Assembly: GCA_027575765.1 (NCBI GenBank) | Contig: JANBPT010000265.1 | Location: 1-49,554 of the forward strand | Length of the DNA stretch: 49,554 nt | Reading direction: 5' to 3' | From: Tieghemiomyces parasiticus | Taxonomy: Eukaryota > Kickxellomycota > Dimargaritomycetes > Dimargaritales > Dimargaritaceae | Shown here: positions 20,990 through 31,807 of the stretch, piece after piece | How positions within the stretch are numbered: position 1 is the first letter of the stretch | Layout: each line of letters begins with the position of its first letter | Program-made: the position numbers and the translations under genes | The notes under the pieces: generated by a model | Database searches by the model: none | Seen by the model: only the letters and a program-made list of their open reading frames with translations | What the model was told of the DNA's origin: nothing

Positions 20990-23900
20990 GGTGGAAATCG
21001 GTGACCAAGGGAGGGCGAGGTAGAGTCGAGAAGCACGTGCGATAGAAAAGGTCGACAGTCAAGCGAACGAGAACAAGTAATTAAGAGTGAAGGAAAGGGT
21101 GCTGGGTCTCAAGATAATGATGGCGGGCGGTTGCATGTCTCTTATTTAACCTGCTCGCACCGCCATAGACCATAACAATTGGGATGAGTGAAATAGCACC
21201 TCGGCTCACTGTAGAGTCCATGCTAGGGCGGCGACGAAAGTTCGCCTTCACATCGACATGTTGGGGAAGGCGGAAGTGTTCAAATGAAGACGAAGGAGTG
21301 TGAAAGTGTGACACAAGTGGTGAGGGAAGATCCTGGTGAACCTTGACTTTAATGAGCAATGTGTGCTTTTCCTATAACCACGATCGTGTTCCTTGGCGAC
21401 CAAGTAATGGAAGGAAATGGTGAATTCCAAGCCTTAAAATGGTCTGTGTGTAGGACACCGCATATGCCCTCAGATAATGACAGCAAAAGGAGTTGGGCGG
21501 TACGTGCATAGGTATTTCCTATCCTCAAACCTTCTCAATTCTCCTTCAACAGCGTCCAACCGCTACTGAGCCAGTGCTTGAGCGCACTATATTGGCGGCA
21601 TGCTAGACTCATAATCGAAATGCGGAGAGGGGACTGTCGTCGATCTTGTATAACAAACCTGACCTTGGCAGACACAGTGGATCCATTAGTATATACCATT
21701 TAATAAACTAGGTCGTATCGCGTAGCCACTACTCACCTCACTTATCTCCCCACAATGTCTCAATCCCAAAGCCTCGGACCCCATCTATCTTACACTTGTT
21801 AACGTGATACGCGGGCCCTCACGATGAAAATACATCCCAAGAATACGGGGCTAAAAACACCTGTGGTGCCAATAATCATGACCACCTCTCTTTTACCTTC
21901 CTCCCTCTCGACACTGGCCACCAAAAATGGCGAACCTTAATAATAGCAGGAACCAAGTGCGTGGTATTAATACCGATTGGCCCTATCTCTCTCAGATAGA
22001 CCCTAGCCCCCTTACGTTCCCCCTTTTCCCTTCTTATTTACAAGCGGCTACCCAGACCCTTAGTTGTTGGAATGGGGCAGCTAACAAGGCTGGACGGTTA
22101 GCCGTTAGTATAAGAGGAACGGTAACGTGAAAACAGATAAAAACGATTATGTATCACCGCAAGAGTCCCTAACCTACCTAGTCTACCCCATCGTCGGCAA
22201 TTCCTAATAGGTCCACCACCTGTTTGTAGTGACCCCCTTCATCTTTACCGATCTGCTTTTCTCCTGTACGCCCCTCCCTTACTTACACTCTACCCAACCT
22301 TAAGCTTTAGTTATTCAGTGTTAGCCTACACGACCGTAGAACCTCTTAGTTGACACCTTAAATCTTGTCCTCCAGAATCGATACCCCGTTTACTAGCACC
22401 ATCGTGTCGTAGCAGGGTATTCATGTTGGATAAGAACCCAAGTAGTCGGTTTAATATGAGAAGCGAGTGAAGAGAATGTGGGGATAGTAAGATGGGGGCC
22501 GTCACGATCTTCGAAGTGTCTGGAAAAATGACAGGAAGGCGGGAGAGAGAGATACAGGGTGGTCGCCCGGGTGATCGTGCTATATCCCTCGTACCATAGT
22601 GGCATCTCTACCTGGGTTACGGTTGGTGCCCGCGCAGGGTGGTTCAGAGGGTCGGTTAGAAGGAGAAGATCATCATCCTCTCCCACCATACCATACCATT
22701 TATCCCGTGCCGACTGCCACGATACACCTTATTATTAGTTACCATTCTTCAGTATATAAACCACCTGTTGACTGTAGAATAGGCTACGATTAAAGTTAAG
22801 CCAGACCTCCGACTGGGTCTTCCATTGGTCAATATGGTAGGTGTGGCCAGGAAGGCAATTAATGAAATCTGAAACTACCATTATCAGTGCGTGTGTACTT
22901 TGACCTTTATACATATGGCAATTTGGGTCACATTATAGATGACGAGAGGATTTAATTGTCATCTAGGCTGTGGTTGAATGATGTTTGTTAAAGGGTGCGC
23001 AACCGGGTAAGGATGTAAGAATGAAGCATGGCCATTGACTCGATCAAGTAAGTAGCTGTAAGTGATCAAAAGTCGAAAAAAGTAAAAAATAAATAATGAT
23101 GACTATAGTTGATCGCATTATAACCGAAGGCCGTACTAAAAAAATATTGCGAAGGAGTTTACAAAACTAGCAGCAATGACGTTGCCTTTAATAGTAAGAA
23201 ACCTCAAACCGGCGCCCCCAGGCCTAACTTTACGTACCGTTTACCCTTTTCCCTCCGGGCGGGGATTGGGCTCGCCCAGTTTGTGAACGCAGGGGGAAAA
23301 CAGAAGAGAGGTAGACGCCGCGCAAAGGTAGCACGTTGTAGTTCACTTCCGATGGGGGCATCAGCATGCGCCTAAGTCTCTTCAAGGGGCTGGAACAGAC
23401 ACCTTGGGGACTGAGGGCGAGTGAGTGTCGCGTTTTATGGTTTTGCGGAAGGGTGGCGGCGCTATACGTCCTCAAGAGAAAGTAGATAACTACTCTGCTG
23501 GCCGCGTGGGGCAGTCGCCTGAACGCGGCCGGTGGTAGTATTATCGGCCTTGAAGGCGTGCCATCCAACCTGTTTTGTTTTTTTGAAAGTCAAGCTAGTA
23601 CGCCCCTGGGTTGACGGCTCGCTCTTTATCAATGGTCAGTCTAAAGAAGCGTCTTGATGGATAGCCATTACCAGGGAGGGTCAGAAGGACTGTGCTAACA
23701 TGATGGAAAACGAATGGAGGTTGACGCTTACTAAAAATAAGGCTTAACAATGATTACCCTTTGGATAACCTGTTAAGTACATTATTATTCTAGCGGTATG
23801 GCGCGAAAGTACAGATTGGAGCTCGATTTTCCTGACAGGACACTTAAGTGGGCCTGCCGACCTCTGTTGATTTGAAAAGCATCCGACATCCATTTTGAAA

Positions 23901-24066
23901 TTTTACCATGACGATAATTAATAGTTCACCAGTAGTAACGTCAACCGCAGTTTCAAGGTTAAGAATACAAAACAGAGACTCATTAAAATAGTAGACAAAG
24001 GTTTGGGGGGCGGATGGAGGGGGAGGGGAAGGTAGTCAAACTGACTACTTGTACAGTTCCCACGTA
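20990..24066. other. Intergenic, about 3 kb, no gene recognised
   Basis: Upstream of the F-box gene and downstream of the Zn2Cys6 gene, both leftward. Open frames (for example 22393-22689 and 23230-23568 on the minus strand) are short and have no motifs or splice partners I can support. AT-rich around 23040-23170 and 23740-24000. No tRNA, rRNA or mobile-element protein is recognised. Confidence 0.4.
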
Positions 24067-26706
24067 CTATAGCAGGTGATTCAGGGTCAAGGAGTAATAC
24101 CGTTGGGGCCGTGCTTCTAGCGCACTAATGGCCTGTAGTATTTTAAGGTTGCCGATATAGTGCGGGGCGAGTTCCACCAATCGCTCTTTACACCGCTGAA
24201 GGATCAGACTAGCTCGGTACACATCAGCCGTGAGCAGCCCCCGTCCATGGATGATCTGGGTGCATATGACGGCCGAGCTGTACAGGCTGCCAAGCAGGAG
24301 GTGGTAGTGTGGAAACCGCGTGAGATCCTTAAACGAATCCATGATATCATGGAGTTCTTGGACGGCCGTCCAGGAACGGGTGTGGCACTCAGTCATCACG
24401 GCCTGGGCGACTTGCCGTGGGATACCGTCCACCTCAGGGACTTCAATGTCATCTTGGTCCGTCTGGGCGTTGATACCGTAGTCGTTGTCGTCGCGACCTT
24501 CATCGGGGTCACCGTGAAGGTCAGATACTGGCGGGCCGCTCTGAATCTGTACACCGAGTGGCCCGTCCAGATGGTTGTGGTAGATAAGCAGCAAGAGATA
24601 CAGGGTGAGTTTGTGAGTATGAAACTTTTTCATCGCGTGCGCGAGTTTGCTCTGCGGAGACCGGTGCGGGTTTCGGCGTTTCGAGTGGGTCTGTTCCGAG
24701 TCTGATTCACAGGTGGTTGACACCAACGAGATAGTAACTTCTGACCGCCACCTTGCTAGCTCATTGTTGAGACGGCGCCATTCATCAAGCCACCGCACGG
24801 GGTCTGTGGCTCGGTAGTGGCGGATCACGACGATGTCGTGGGAGATGGCCGTGACCGGGATACGGGCTTTACCACGGGGGAATTTGATACTGGAGGACAG
24901 AACTAGGGTGGGAAAGGTTCCGTCCGTATAAAACGCGGAGCCGACCTCGTCCAGTGCTGAGGTGAGGCTGTCGCGCAGCTCCGTGGGGTTGCTCGGCCAA
25001 TCGACGGCGCAACTGTCCAAGTCAAAGGACGGCTGCAGGCCAAACATAAGCGAGATACACATGTCATATATCACCGTCATCCACCACAGCATGCGTAAAT
25101 GGTCAATGAGGAGCTCGTTGGTCATTTGGGTGGCGTCTATGACAGGATCGTTGGCATGGGACGGGTGGACATCGGAAAGCGGCGGGGGCGGGGGGTGCTG
25201 GTCGATCAAGTGGACACGCCACATGAGCAGTTTACGGGCCACCGCAGCCTGAATGGAAAAAGACGTACTATAGTACCCTGCCCCCATAAATGCGGTGGCC
25301 AGGAGGTTCATCACGGTGATACTGTCGATGCTGTTGCGTTCCAGGATACTGGGTACCATCGCACGCAGACGCTCATTGTAGACGGCCTTAATCATAAATG
25401 GCGGGATGCTCTGGAAGGCTGCGGAGCCAACCATGGAGTATGTGTTGGAGGCGATGCAGAGTTGTAGCTCTTCAGATATCAGGCCGTGTTCAAGCCGGTA
25501 GATAAGGCGCCGGTAAAGTGGTTTGGCGTAGAATTTGTAAGTCCGGCGGCAAAAGGAGTACATGGCGGTTTTGAAAACCTCCGAATGAAAAAGGAGGTCG
25601 GCAGGGGTAAAGAGAGACGGGTAGATGCTATTGGCATTACTTGCCACCTCTGTACTCATCCCCTCGGTGGGATGAGATGGCGAAGTCGCTGAGTGGGAAA
25701 AGACCGCCAGCCCGCAGGGCTGTGGTATGTTCGCCGTAGTTGACGGCTTCTGAAGTACGTCTAATGATGCACCCGGGAGGGTGGAAGGGCTCCCCGTTTC
25801 GCCGGTAGGATTGGATAGCACCTCCTCACTGTCGTTGTTGCTAGTGGCAATATGTGTTCCTGGAGAGTCTAGTGACGCGAACATGTCCAGTTCGGCGGGG
25901 CCGAGGGAGTCCAAGAACTGGACCACATCGTCGGGGAGCATGGTGGGGTTGGAAGGCAAGTCCAGGAAAAAGTCGTGGGAAGGCAGTATATCAGAGATAG
26001 GGATGTTGGTAACGGAGACGGCCGAGCGGGGAGTGGACGCGGAACATGGGGCCATTTGGCCAGTCGCAATGCGGACAGGTTCGGTGGTCAGGTTGGCCAA
26101 GGAGGCTTCCAGTCCTAGGGAAGGATTAGAGAAGCCGATCGAAGCCAGGGACCGCGGGTTGGGCTTAGAGCTGTGTTGCAAAGCGGCCATAGTGGGCGGC
26201 GTGGACATGGTAGGACTACAACTGGAGGTCCCGCTACTCTCGTCCCGCAGCTGGCTGCGTTGCCCATTCGTTGTGGGCCGCGGTAATATCCGTACCGAAG
26301 GGGTTAGATTGGCCATACCCAGGCCGGAGAAGGTCGAAAAGCCGGGGGATTTATTTGTGAAGGTTTGCTTCGGCCCATCACATTTTTCGTTAGTAGAGGT
26401 GCCATCGACAGTAGTCAGGAAGTTGGTCGCACCTGCGTGGGGAAGTCCCACCTCCGCCCCGGGCGGAGTCACCGACCCCTGCTGGTCAAGTGCTTTTCGT
26501 AACTTGACCGGCGGCAGGACAAACACACACTCGAGATTGCGCTGTACGCAGCTGGTGCACCGCGGGAGAGTCCGATCGCACTTCGCCTTGCGGTTTCGGC
26601 AGGCATGGCAAGAGTATCGTGAACGGTTGCTGCTCACGATAGATGGCAGGGTGCTCGCTGCAGGAAGGGCCCGTTCGGCCACGTCGACAGCTGATGTAGG
26701 CGGCAT
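24067..26706 (-). CDS. Zn2Cys6 fungal-type transcription factor
   Basis: Predicted nuclear regulator of 879 residues in one exon. The binuclear zinc cluster is at residues 33-60 with spacing C-x2-C-x6-C-x6-C-x2-C-x6-C (C33, C36, C43, C50, C53, C60). Residues about 75-360 are Ser/Pro/Thr-rich and disordered. A fungal-specific transcription factor domain (fungal_trans type) spans about 365-590: it opens with the hydrophobic run after SEVFKTAMYSF, includes NLLATAFMGAGYYS, and the helix LRMLWWMTVIYDMCISLMFG. The C-terminal part keeps alternating hydrophobic helices and an acidic Asp-rich insertion around 775-800. This class typically regulates metabolic or transport genes, and the target cannot be read from the sequence. 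The start is the first in-frame ATG before the zinc cluster and fits family spacing. No introns are needed. Confidence 0.93.
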   Translation of the reverse strand: MPPTSAVDVAERALPAASTLPSIVSSNRSRYSCHACRNRKAKCDRTLPRCTSCVQRNLECVFVLPPVKLRKALDQQGSVTPPGAEVGLPHAGATNFLTTVDGTSTNEKCDGPKQTFTNKSPGFSTFSGLGMANLTPSVRILPRPTTNGQRSQLRDESSGTSSCSPTMSTPPTMAALQHSSKPNPRSLASIGFSNPSLGLEASLANLTTEPVRIATGQMAPCSASTPRSAVSVTNIPISDILPSHDFFLDLPSNPTMLPDDVVQFLDSLGPAELDMFASLDSPGTHIATSNNDSEEVLSNPTGETGSPSTLPGASLDVLQKPSTTANIPQPCGLAVFSHSATSPSHPTEGMSTEVASNANSIYPSLFTPADLLFHSEVFKTAMYSFCRRTYKFYAKPLYRRLIYRLEHGLISEELQLCIASNTYSMVGSAAFQSIPPFMIKAVYNERLRAMVPSILERNSIDSITVMNLLATAFMGAGYYSTSFSIQAAVARKLLMWRVHLIDQHPPPPPLSDVHPSHANDPVIDATQMTNELLIDHLRMLWWMTVIYDMCISLMFGLQPSFDLDSCAVDWPSNPTELRDSLTSALDEVGSAFYTDGTFPTLVLSSSIKFPRGKARIPVTAISHDIVVIRHYRATDPVRWLDEWRRLNNELARWRSEVTISLVSTTCESDSEQTHSKRRNPHRSPQSKLAHAMKKFHTHKLTLYLLLLIYHNHLDGPLGVQIQSGPPVSDLHGDPDEGRDDNDYGINAQTDQDDIEVPEVDGIPRQVAQAVMTECHTRSWTAVQELHDIMDSFKDLTRFPHYHLLLGSLYSSAVICTQIIHGRGLLTADVYRASLILQRCKERLVELAPHYIGNLKILQAISALEARPQRYYSLTLNHLL

Positions 26707-29128
26707 GGGCAGAGAAAAGAAAGAACTGGGGTGGCCAACACGTCGTTAGAGTAATTGGGGCATTGAAAAGGGCGAGGAGGGTTGAAATGAAGGAGATAGG
26801 CGTACGAAGCCTTGCAGCCGAGGTGCTGCTCCGATAGAGACCAGAACAAGGGAATGCCGGGCTGGGTTGGAATACTAATTGAATGTGAAAGCCATGCAAG
26901 TAGCTGAGGGTGGGAAGGGCCCTTAGACCAGGCAAGTATCACGCAGTTGCTATGGTGCAACCGACTGCGGTCACCAGGGGAGTGGTGGAGATAGAGAATA
27001 TAGTCCTCAGCCTCCCTAGCGATACCCTTCTGTGGTCCGAACGGCCTGATATCCCTCAACTGGGATGGCCGTTGTACGCGCTTCGGTCACTTTCGCTTTT
27101 CAACTCTTTTGGATTCCGTCCACTCGAGCCTATACTTTATCATTAAGATTTGGCAGCTAAGAGGATCCTTACAGCCGATAAACCAGGACCATGTCTGTTA
27201 CCAAGAACATTGAACTTACGGTGCCACCTCAGCAGCTACCCCTCCATGCCACCCCTGCCCACTCGTTTATGTCTTACATACAGCTTCGACGCGCACTGTA
27301 TTGGCTAGGACGCTAATAGCTATGTAATATAGTATAGATCATGGGAGCAATGCTCCAAAGTACTACCGGGGACAGGTTTACCCGACGGATATTCGTCTTG
27401 GTGGCGGCCACCATGCATTATGTCAACGCCACATCCCCTCGTACCTTTCTTGGACCTAGGATGTACTGCAGTCGATTTAGGTAAAGTGGAGTTGGATATA
27501 CTGAACGAAATAAGCCACGCTCAACGGTGTCACACTCGCCGTCCCTATCGATGCTAGCGCCAATAACAAAAGAACTGGCCGCGAGGATGTTCGACTTGGC
27601 CGCCCCAACCGACATTATGCCACCCTGCAAGTCATACCCCGCCCAGTATTTTTTCAAGGCCAATGAGGTAACATGTATGTTCATTAGGGTATTTTTATGC
27701 ATGCCGTCCATACTGGGTATGGAGTGATTCACCGCACCATCGCCGGTTGAAGTGCTTCAACGTGATGCCTGGCCTATATACGCGGATAGGTATGCATATA
27801 GTTACCGGCGGGCCAGTCTGAACTGATAGATCCAACTCATCTCGATAGCAAACTGGTTTCGGAGTGCGCTCTAACCCTTAGTTACCCGGACCTCCCTGTA
27901 GGGGATGCGTTTAATAACCTGCGACTCCCATAGTTGCTTCGACTTCAGACAAGCTAAAACTGCTGGACCCTTAAATAATAGCCCCCTTCTTCCTGCAAGG
28001 CAACTTGCTCTCCCTGACTCCACTTCCGCCTTTGCCCACACCGACAGTGCACCCGATGCCGGACACGCCTCACCCAACTCCATGCCGGCCAATGCTACAA
28101 CCTGGCCCGCAAGATCCCTATTAACGCTGCAAGCCGCCCCTCCTTAGTTTCGGCTGCCACCCTGGCTTTCCCGACGATCCCGGACTCCCCTCTCTCCTGC
28201 CGCCACCGCCACATTCTCACCATCGCAGTTGGACGAGCTGCCTCAACAGGCAACCTTTATTCCTCACCTGATGGGCCACCCCCGCTTCCCTACCACCACC
28301 ACCACACATCTCCTACGCTCCTTACCTCCTCACACACCCATCCGGAGATATCTGCCACCCCATAGCCATCCGAAGCGCGTTTTCTCCACGCCGGAGGTTT
28401 TTTATTATTATGATTACAAACTGAATGCAATACGGCCTTGCTACAAGCACATGAGTGTCGCAGCTTCTTACACGACGTTAAATTTACTAACTCCTCCTTC
28501 CCTCGCCATTAGGCAGACACCCCTGGCCCATTCACCGGTCCGTCTACCCAATGGCTGGAAAAGGGCTGGACTGGTGGGGGGGTCCTTCGGGCGGCCCATC
28601 TGCCAGGTCCCCATGGCTCTTTGCCTCACCCTTCCCCGCTTTTCCTCCCATCCACCCCGGCCAGCACTATCCTCCACATTCTCGAACCAGCTTGCCATTG
28701 CTGACCCGAGGCGCTTCCAGCTTGCCTATTTCGTCCTATGCCCGCCTTCACAGTCACTAGTTGGCCCCGCTTGGAGAGAGGTTAATTTCCCCCCACACTG
28801 CTGCTCTCAGGCTATACTAAATTTTAGGAATGAGAGCCCTCAGAGGCTCCCATAAACAAACCGTCGCCACTGTACTTGTATGGACTGTGCGCGTATATTA
28901 CCATGAAAAATCACCAGTGTCTTGCCGCTCGCACTTCAATGCGACTGTCCTTTCCTCTATTTAAAGCCGCCCATCATTACGACTTTGTTGCCAAATGACT
29001 CCATTCACCAGTTCTCCCTCTCTCTCGTATACAATTTGTCTATTGAATCGAATAGGTCGGAATACGTTTAATAAAGGAATGATGACTGAACGGTAGGGAC
29101 GTTGGGATAGGAGGTGCAGACGAGAGGC
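26707..29128. other. Intergenic, about 2.4 kb, possible decayed coding tracts
   Basis: No confident gene. An ATG-initiated minus-strand frame of 104 codons (27418-27732) and a 41-codon plus-strand frame (27191-27316, starting MSVTKNIEL) have no known motif. From about 27950 to 28800 the plus strand is C-rich and its frames are proline/histidine/threonine-rich but shift and stop repeatedly (see findings). Near 29069 the plus strand carries AATAAA. Confidence 0.35.
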
Positions 29129-29385
29129 CTAGAATATGGCAAGCCCCAGCCTAGAAAGAGTAGCAGGAAATAAATTCAATGACAAATGAAGAGAGGGAAG
29201 AGAACCGGTTAAGGGTAAGAGTCCCCAGTATACCTGTTCGTGAGGAGATGTGTGTTCGCTTCTCCGTCGTTGACTTGCCACAACTTGGAAGGCGCAAGTG
29301 CAGTAATCGGGTTAAAGAGAAGGTCGGTGACATCACCATTGGTGGTCGTTTCGGGACGGGTGTTGCTCATAGTGGCGGTGGTCAT
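29129..29385 (-). CDS. Candidate small two-exon gene, product unknown
   Basis: Exon 1 at 29234-29385 starts at ATG (MTTATMSNTRPETTT) and runs 50 codons plus 2 nt with GC-ending codons like the neighbouring genes. A donor AG/GTATAC at 29233 leads to an 83-nt intron with a CTTAAC branch-like site and a polypyrimidine acceptor CTTTCTAG. A 22-nt exon 2 (29129-29150) then ends in TAG. The product would be 57 residues with no recognised domain. An alternative ATG lies five codons in (29370), and the frame is open to an ATG at 29469. Codon use and splice signals are the evidence; no homologue is known to me, so this is a moderate-to-weak call. Confidence 0.3.
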
Positions 29386-31807
29386 ATGTTGACAGTAAAA
29401 AAAAGGGAAAATGGGAATAATCAGTTCAATACTTGGGGTTTTTTCGTGGGCTTTTAATGGTGATGGCAAATAAGAGAAAAAATTGGGATACGCTTCTAAG
29501 TAGAAGCAATAACGATGAAAGGTGTAGGTAAAGTTTATAGGTTTCTCTTGGGTATAAGTTATAGATGATGGTAAAGGTTTTTGGAGCGTAGTAGTTATCG
29601 AAATAACGACTAGTTCGGAAGGTTTCTAATGACGTTACGAGCGATGCATTACATAGGGGAAATTAGGGGAAGTTACTGGGTTGAAGATCAAACCAGGTGG
29701 GACATATCCTTTATTCATGCTGCGTCGAGTGTATATACATATATATTAAGTGGCTGGTTCCATGAGGAGGGTTTGGCCTGGCGCTATGAGTCACGCACAA
29801 AAGCCTGGAGGATACCTAGCCCGTGACAACAGGGTGGAGGATAAGCTTGGTGGCCGTGAGAAGTAGATGAGTATAACATAAGCCAAGCTCCGGAGTTGGT
29901 TGGTAGGTGTTTGCAAAAAACATGCCGTGATAGGGTACGCCCACTCTGGATGGATGGTGGGTACTTCATGCCGCGGTATTTCACCACATATGTTTTCCAT
30001 GCATTGCCTGCAAACTGGACCATCATCAAGTCCAACACTTAGTCTTCCAGGGTGGAACCTCCCTTGGTGGGTCCTCTCAGGATGTGGGCCCACTTGTCCC
30101 GGAGGTATGTCTGTAATCCAAAGTCCCATTCGCTTGTACGATTAGTGCGGTCTAGGTGGGGTTCTGTAGCTGCTTGCGACCAATTACATTTGTAGTCAAC
30201 AGGAGGGCCTAGGTTCAATCTTGGGGCTGCCACTGTGCGTGGCCTTACTGGCCTCCCCCGCGGATGGGGTGGTTAGTGTGTACCATTAGGAACGGAGTTG
30301 TCGGCGGTGGACCTGCACAATGCAATTACAGAGGAATGGAACTCAGGAAGGCCATAGGGCACTGTTTTCATGCAACTGAAGCTCAGCAAGTCCTGAGAAC
30401 CCCGGAAGTTGCTGGGCAGTTATGTAGGTCATATGGGTACCAAGAGGCCTCTCCAGGACCTGGCTGATCACTTCCAACAGGGCTACAGAAATGGGACCTT
30501 CAGTTACGGGGTAACCAGCTGCTTCTAACCCCTGGGCGCCCGGAACCATATAGGTAAGACAGCTCACAATGGTTTGATACCCACGCCAGGCTTCCTCAAT
30601 CTGTAGATTAGCCATGTGTTGATTGTGGAACTGTCCATGGATCTGGGGCGCGGACTGGAGCACAAGGATAGCACTAGTCATTCCACTTAGGTTGTAGCGC
30701 TCTGGGGCGTGATTTGGCCAGGTCCTGGGAGGAGCTATAACTGACGGGTGCTCAGCCTAGCAGCCTTACACCTGGGACGTTGCTGAATTGGAGCATTAGG
30801 CCCTACTAGCATGGCTGGAAGTGCAGGCCCTATGGGGTCACCATATTCAGTCAAACATTGGACAGCCCGTCGTTGTTGGTGGGCCTCCCGACCTGAGCTT
30901 CCCAAGGCTGCCATTAATTGGGGGGTATTGTACCCTCAGGAAATGTCAGTTGCCGCCGAATGCTGCGGTTGATGAGGTGTCAGCTTTGGGTACGGAGCAA
31001 GATCCTGTTGGCGGAGGGGCCCAGGGGGTTCGTCCCGCATGCATTGTATGCAGAGCCATTTCCTGGATCTGCCCAAAATGGCCATCCGAAAATCCCCCAG
31101 CCAAAGGGGGGGGTGGTATTGCGCAGAGGGAAGAAATAGCGGGAGTAAACGGGAGTGGAGGCAATGAATGGGAGAGATATGCGGCATAGCGGTAGGATGG
31201 ATAGGCTGCAGAGCCTACGCAAAGGTCTTGCAATATACGGAAGGATATCCCGAGGAGGCTTGATTAGAGATTGAGCTTGCTGCTATATTATCGAGGGGGA
31301 GAGCCCCAACAAAAAAGAGAAAAGATAAAGAGAAAAGAGCGGGCTGCAAGGCCGACCGGCCCTATATTGAACAGTTGTCAGTGTTCAGTCAAGGCGGAGT
31401 CCCCACTAAAGGGGGGACTCCGACCCATTATCTACTTCCTCCCCAGCCCCCCCCTCAGGGAACACCTTAATAAATAGCTGCCGCTATGTCGAGTGTCACA
31501 TACAAGGCACATAAAATAAACCCACCCTCCTCCTCCCCTCCCCTCCCCCCTTCTGGCTCCACTTCCCAACCTTTGTTCCACCTTTTCTCTATATGCTTGA
31601 CGTTCTTTCTAGCTTGTGCCTTCTCATCGCCGCTTCCTCGACTCTCGCTGCCACTCGTGTGAATGCTCGCTGCCCTCGCTGGTCTTGCGCCTCGTTTAGC
31701 TTTTATTCACGGTTCCTTCGAAGCATACACCTATTTTCTTTTCCCGGCCTGACGTATCTGGCGAATGAACCCTTACAATAACTCCACTCTGAACCCCTTC
31801 GCCGACT
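29386..31807. other. Intergenic, about 2.4 kb, degenerate sequence and hairpin
   Basis: No intact gene. From about 29780 to 31190 the minus strand gives several protein-like segments separated by stops and frameshifts, the longest 112 codons (30343-30681). This could be a decayed mobile element or gene (see findings). A 10-bp inverted repeat sits at 31395-31422. From about 31500 the plus strand turns C/T-rich, like the leaders of other genes here, and probably begins the RasGEF 5' region. Confidence 0.4.
31395..31422. repeat. Perfect 10-bp GC-rich inverted repeat
   Basis: CGGAGTCCCC and its complement GGGGACTCCG are separated by 8 bases (ACTAAAGG). As RNA this would be a stable hairpin. It lies about 400 bp upstream of the RasGEF open frame, near the start of its pyrimidine-rich leader. 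Stems of this length arise by chance in a window this size, so a function is only possible. Confidence 0.6.

Noticed and set aside
27191..27316. 41-codon plus-strand frame beginning MSVTKNIEL in a good start context
   Set aside because: Too short to judge by composition, no homologue known to me and no clear intron; left as unproven.
27418..27732. 104-codon minus-strand open frame starting at ATG
   Set aside because: The translation looks fairly protein-like (for example AAKSNILAASSFVIGAS) but codon use is not biased like the neighbours, and no family or splice signals support it.
30180..30240. Possible tRNA T-arm (GGTTCAATC) near 30210
   Set aside because: No matching D-arm, anticodon arm or acceptor stem could be assembled around it.
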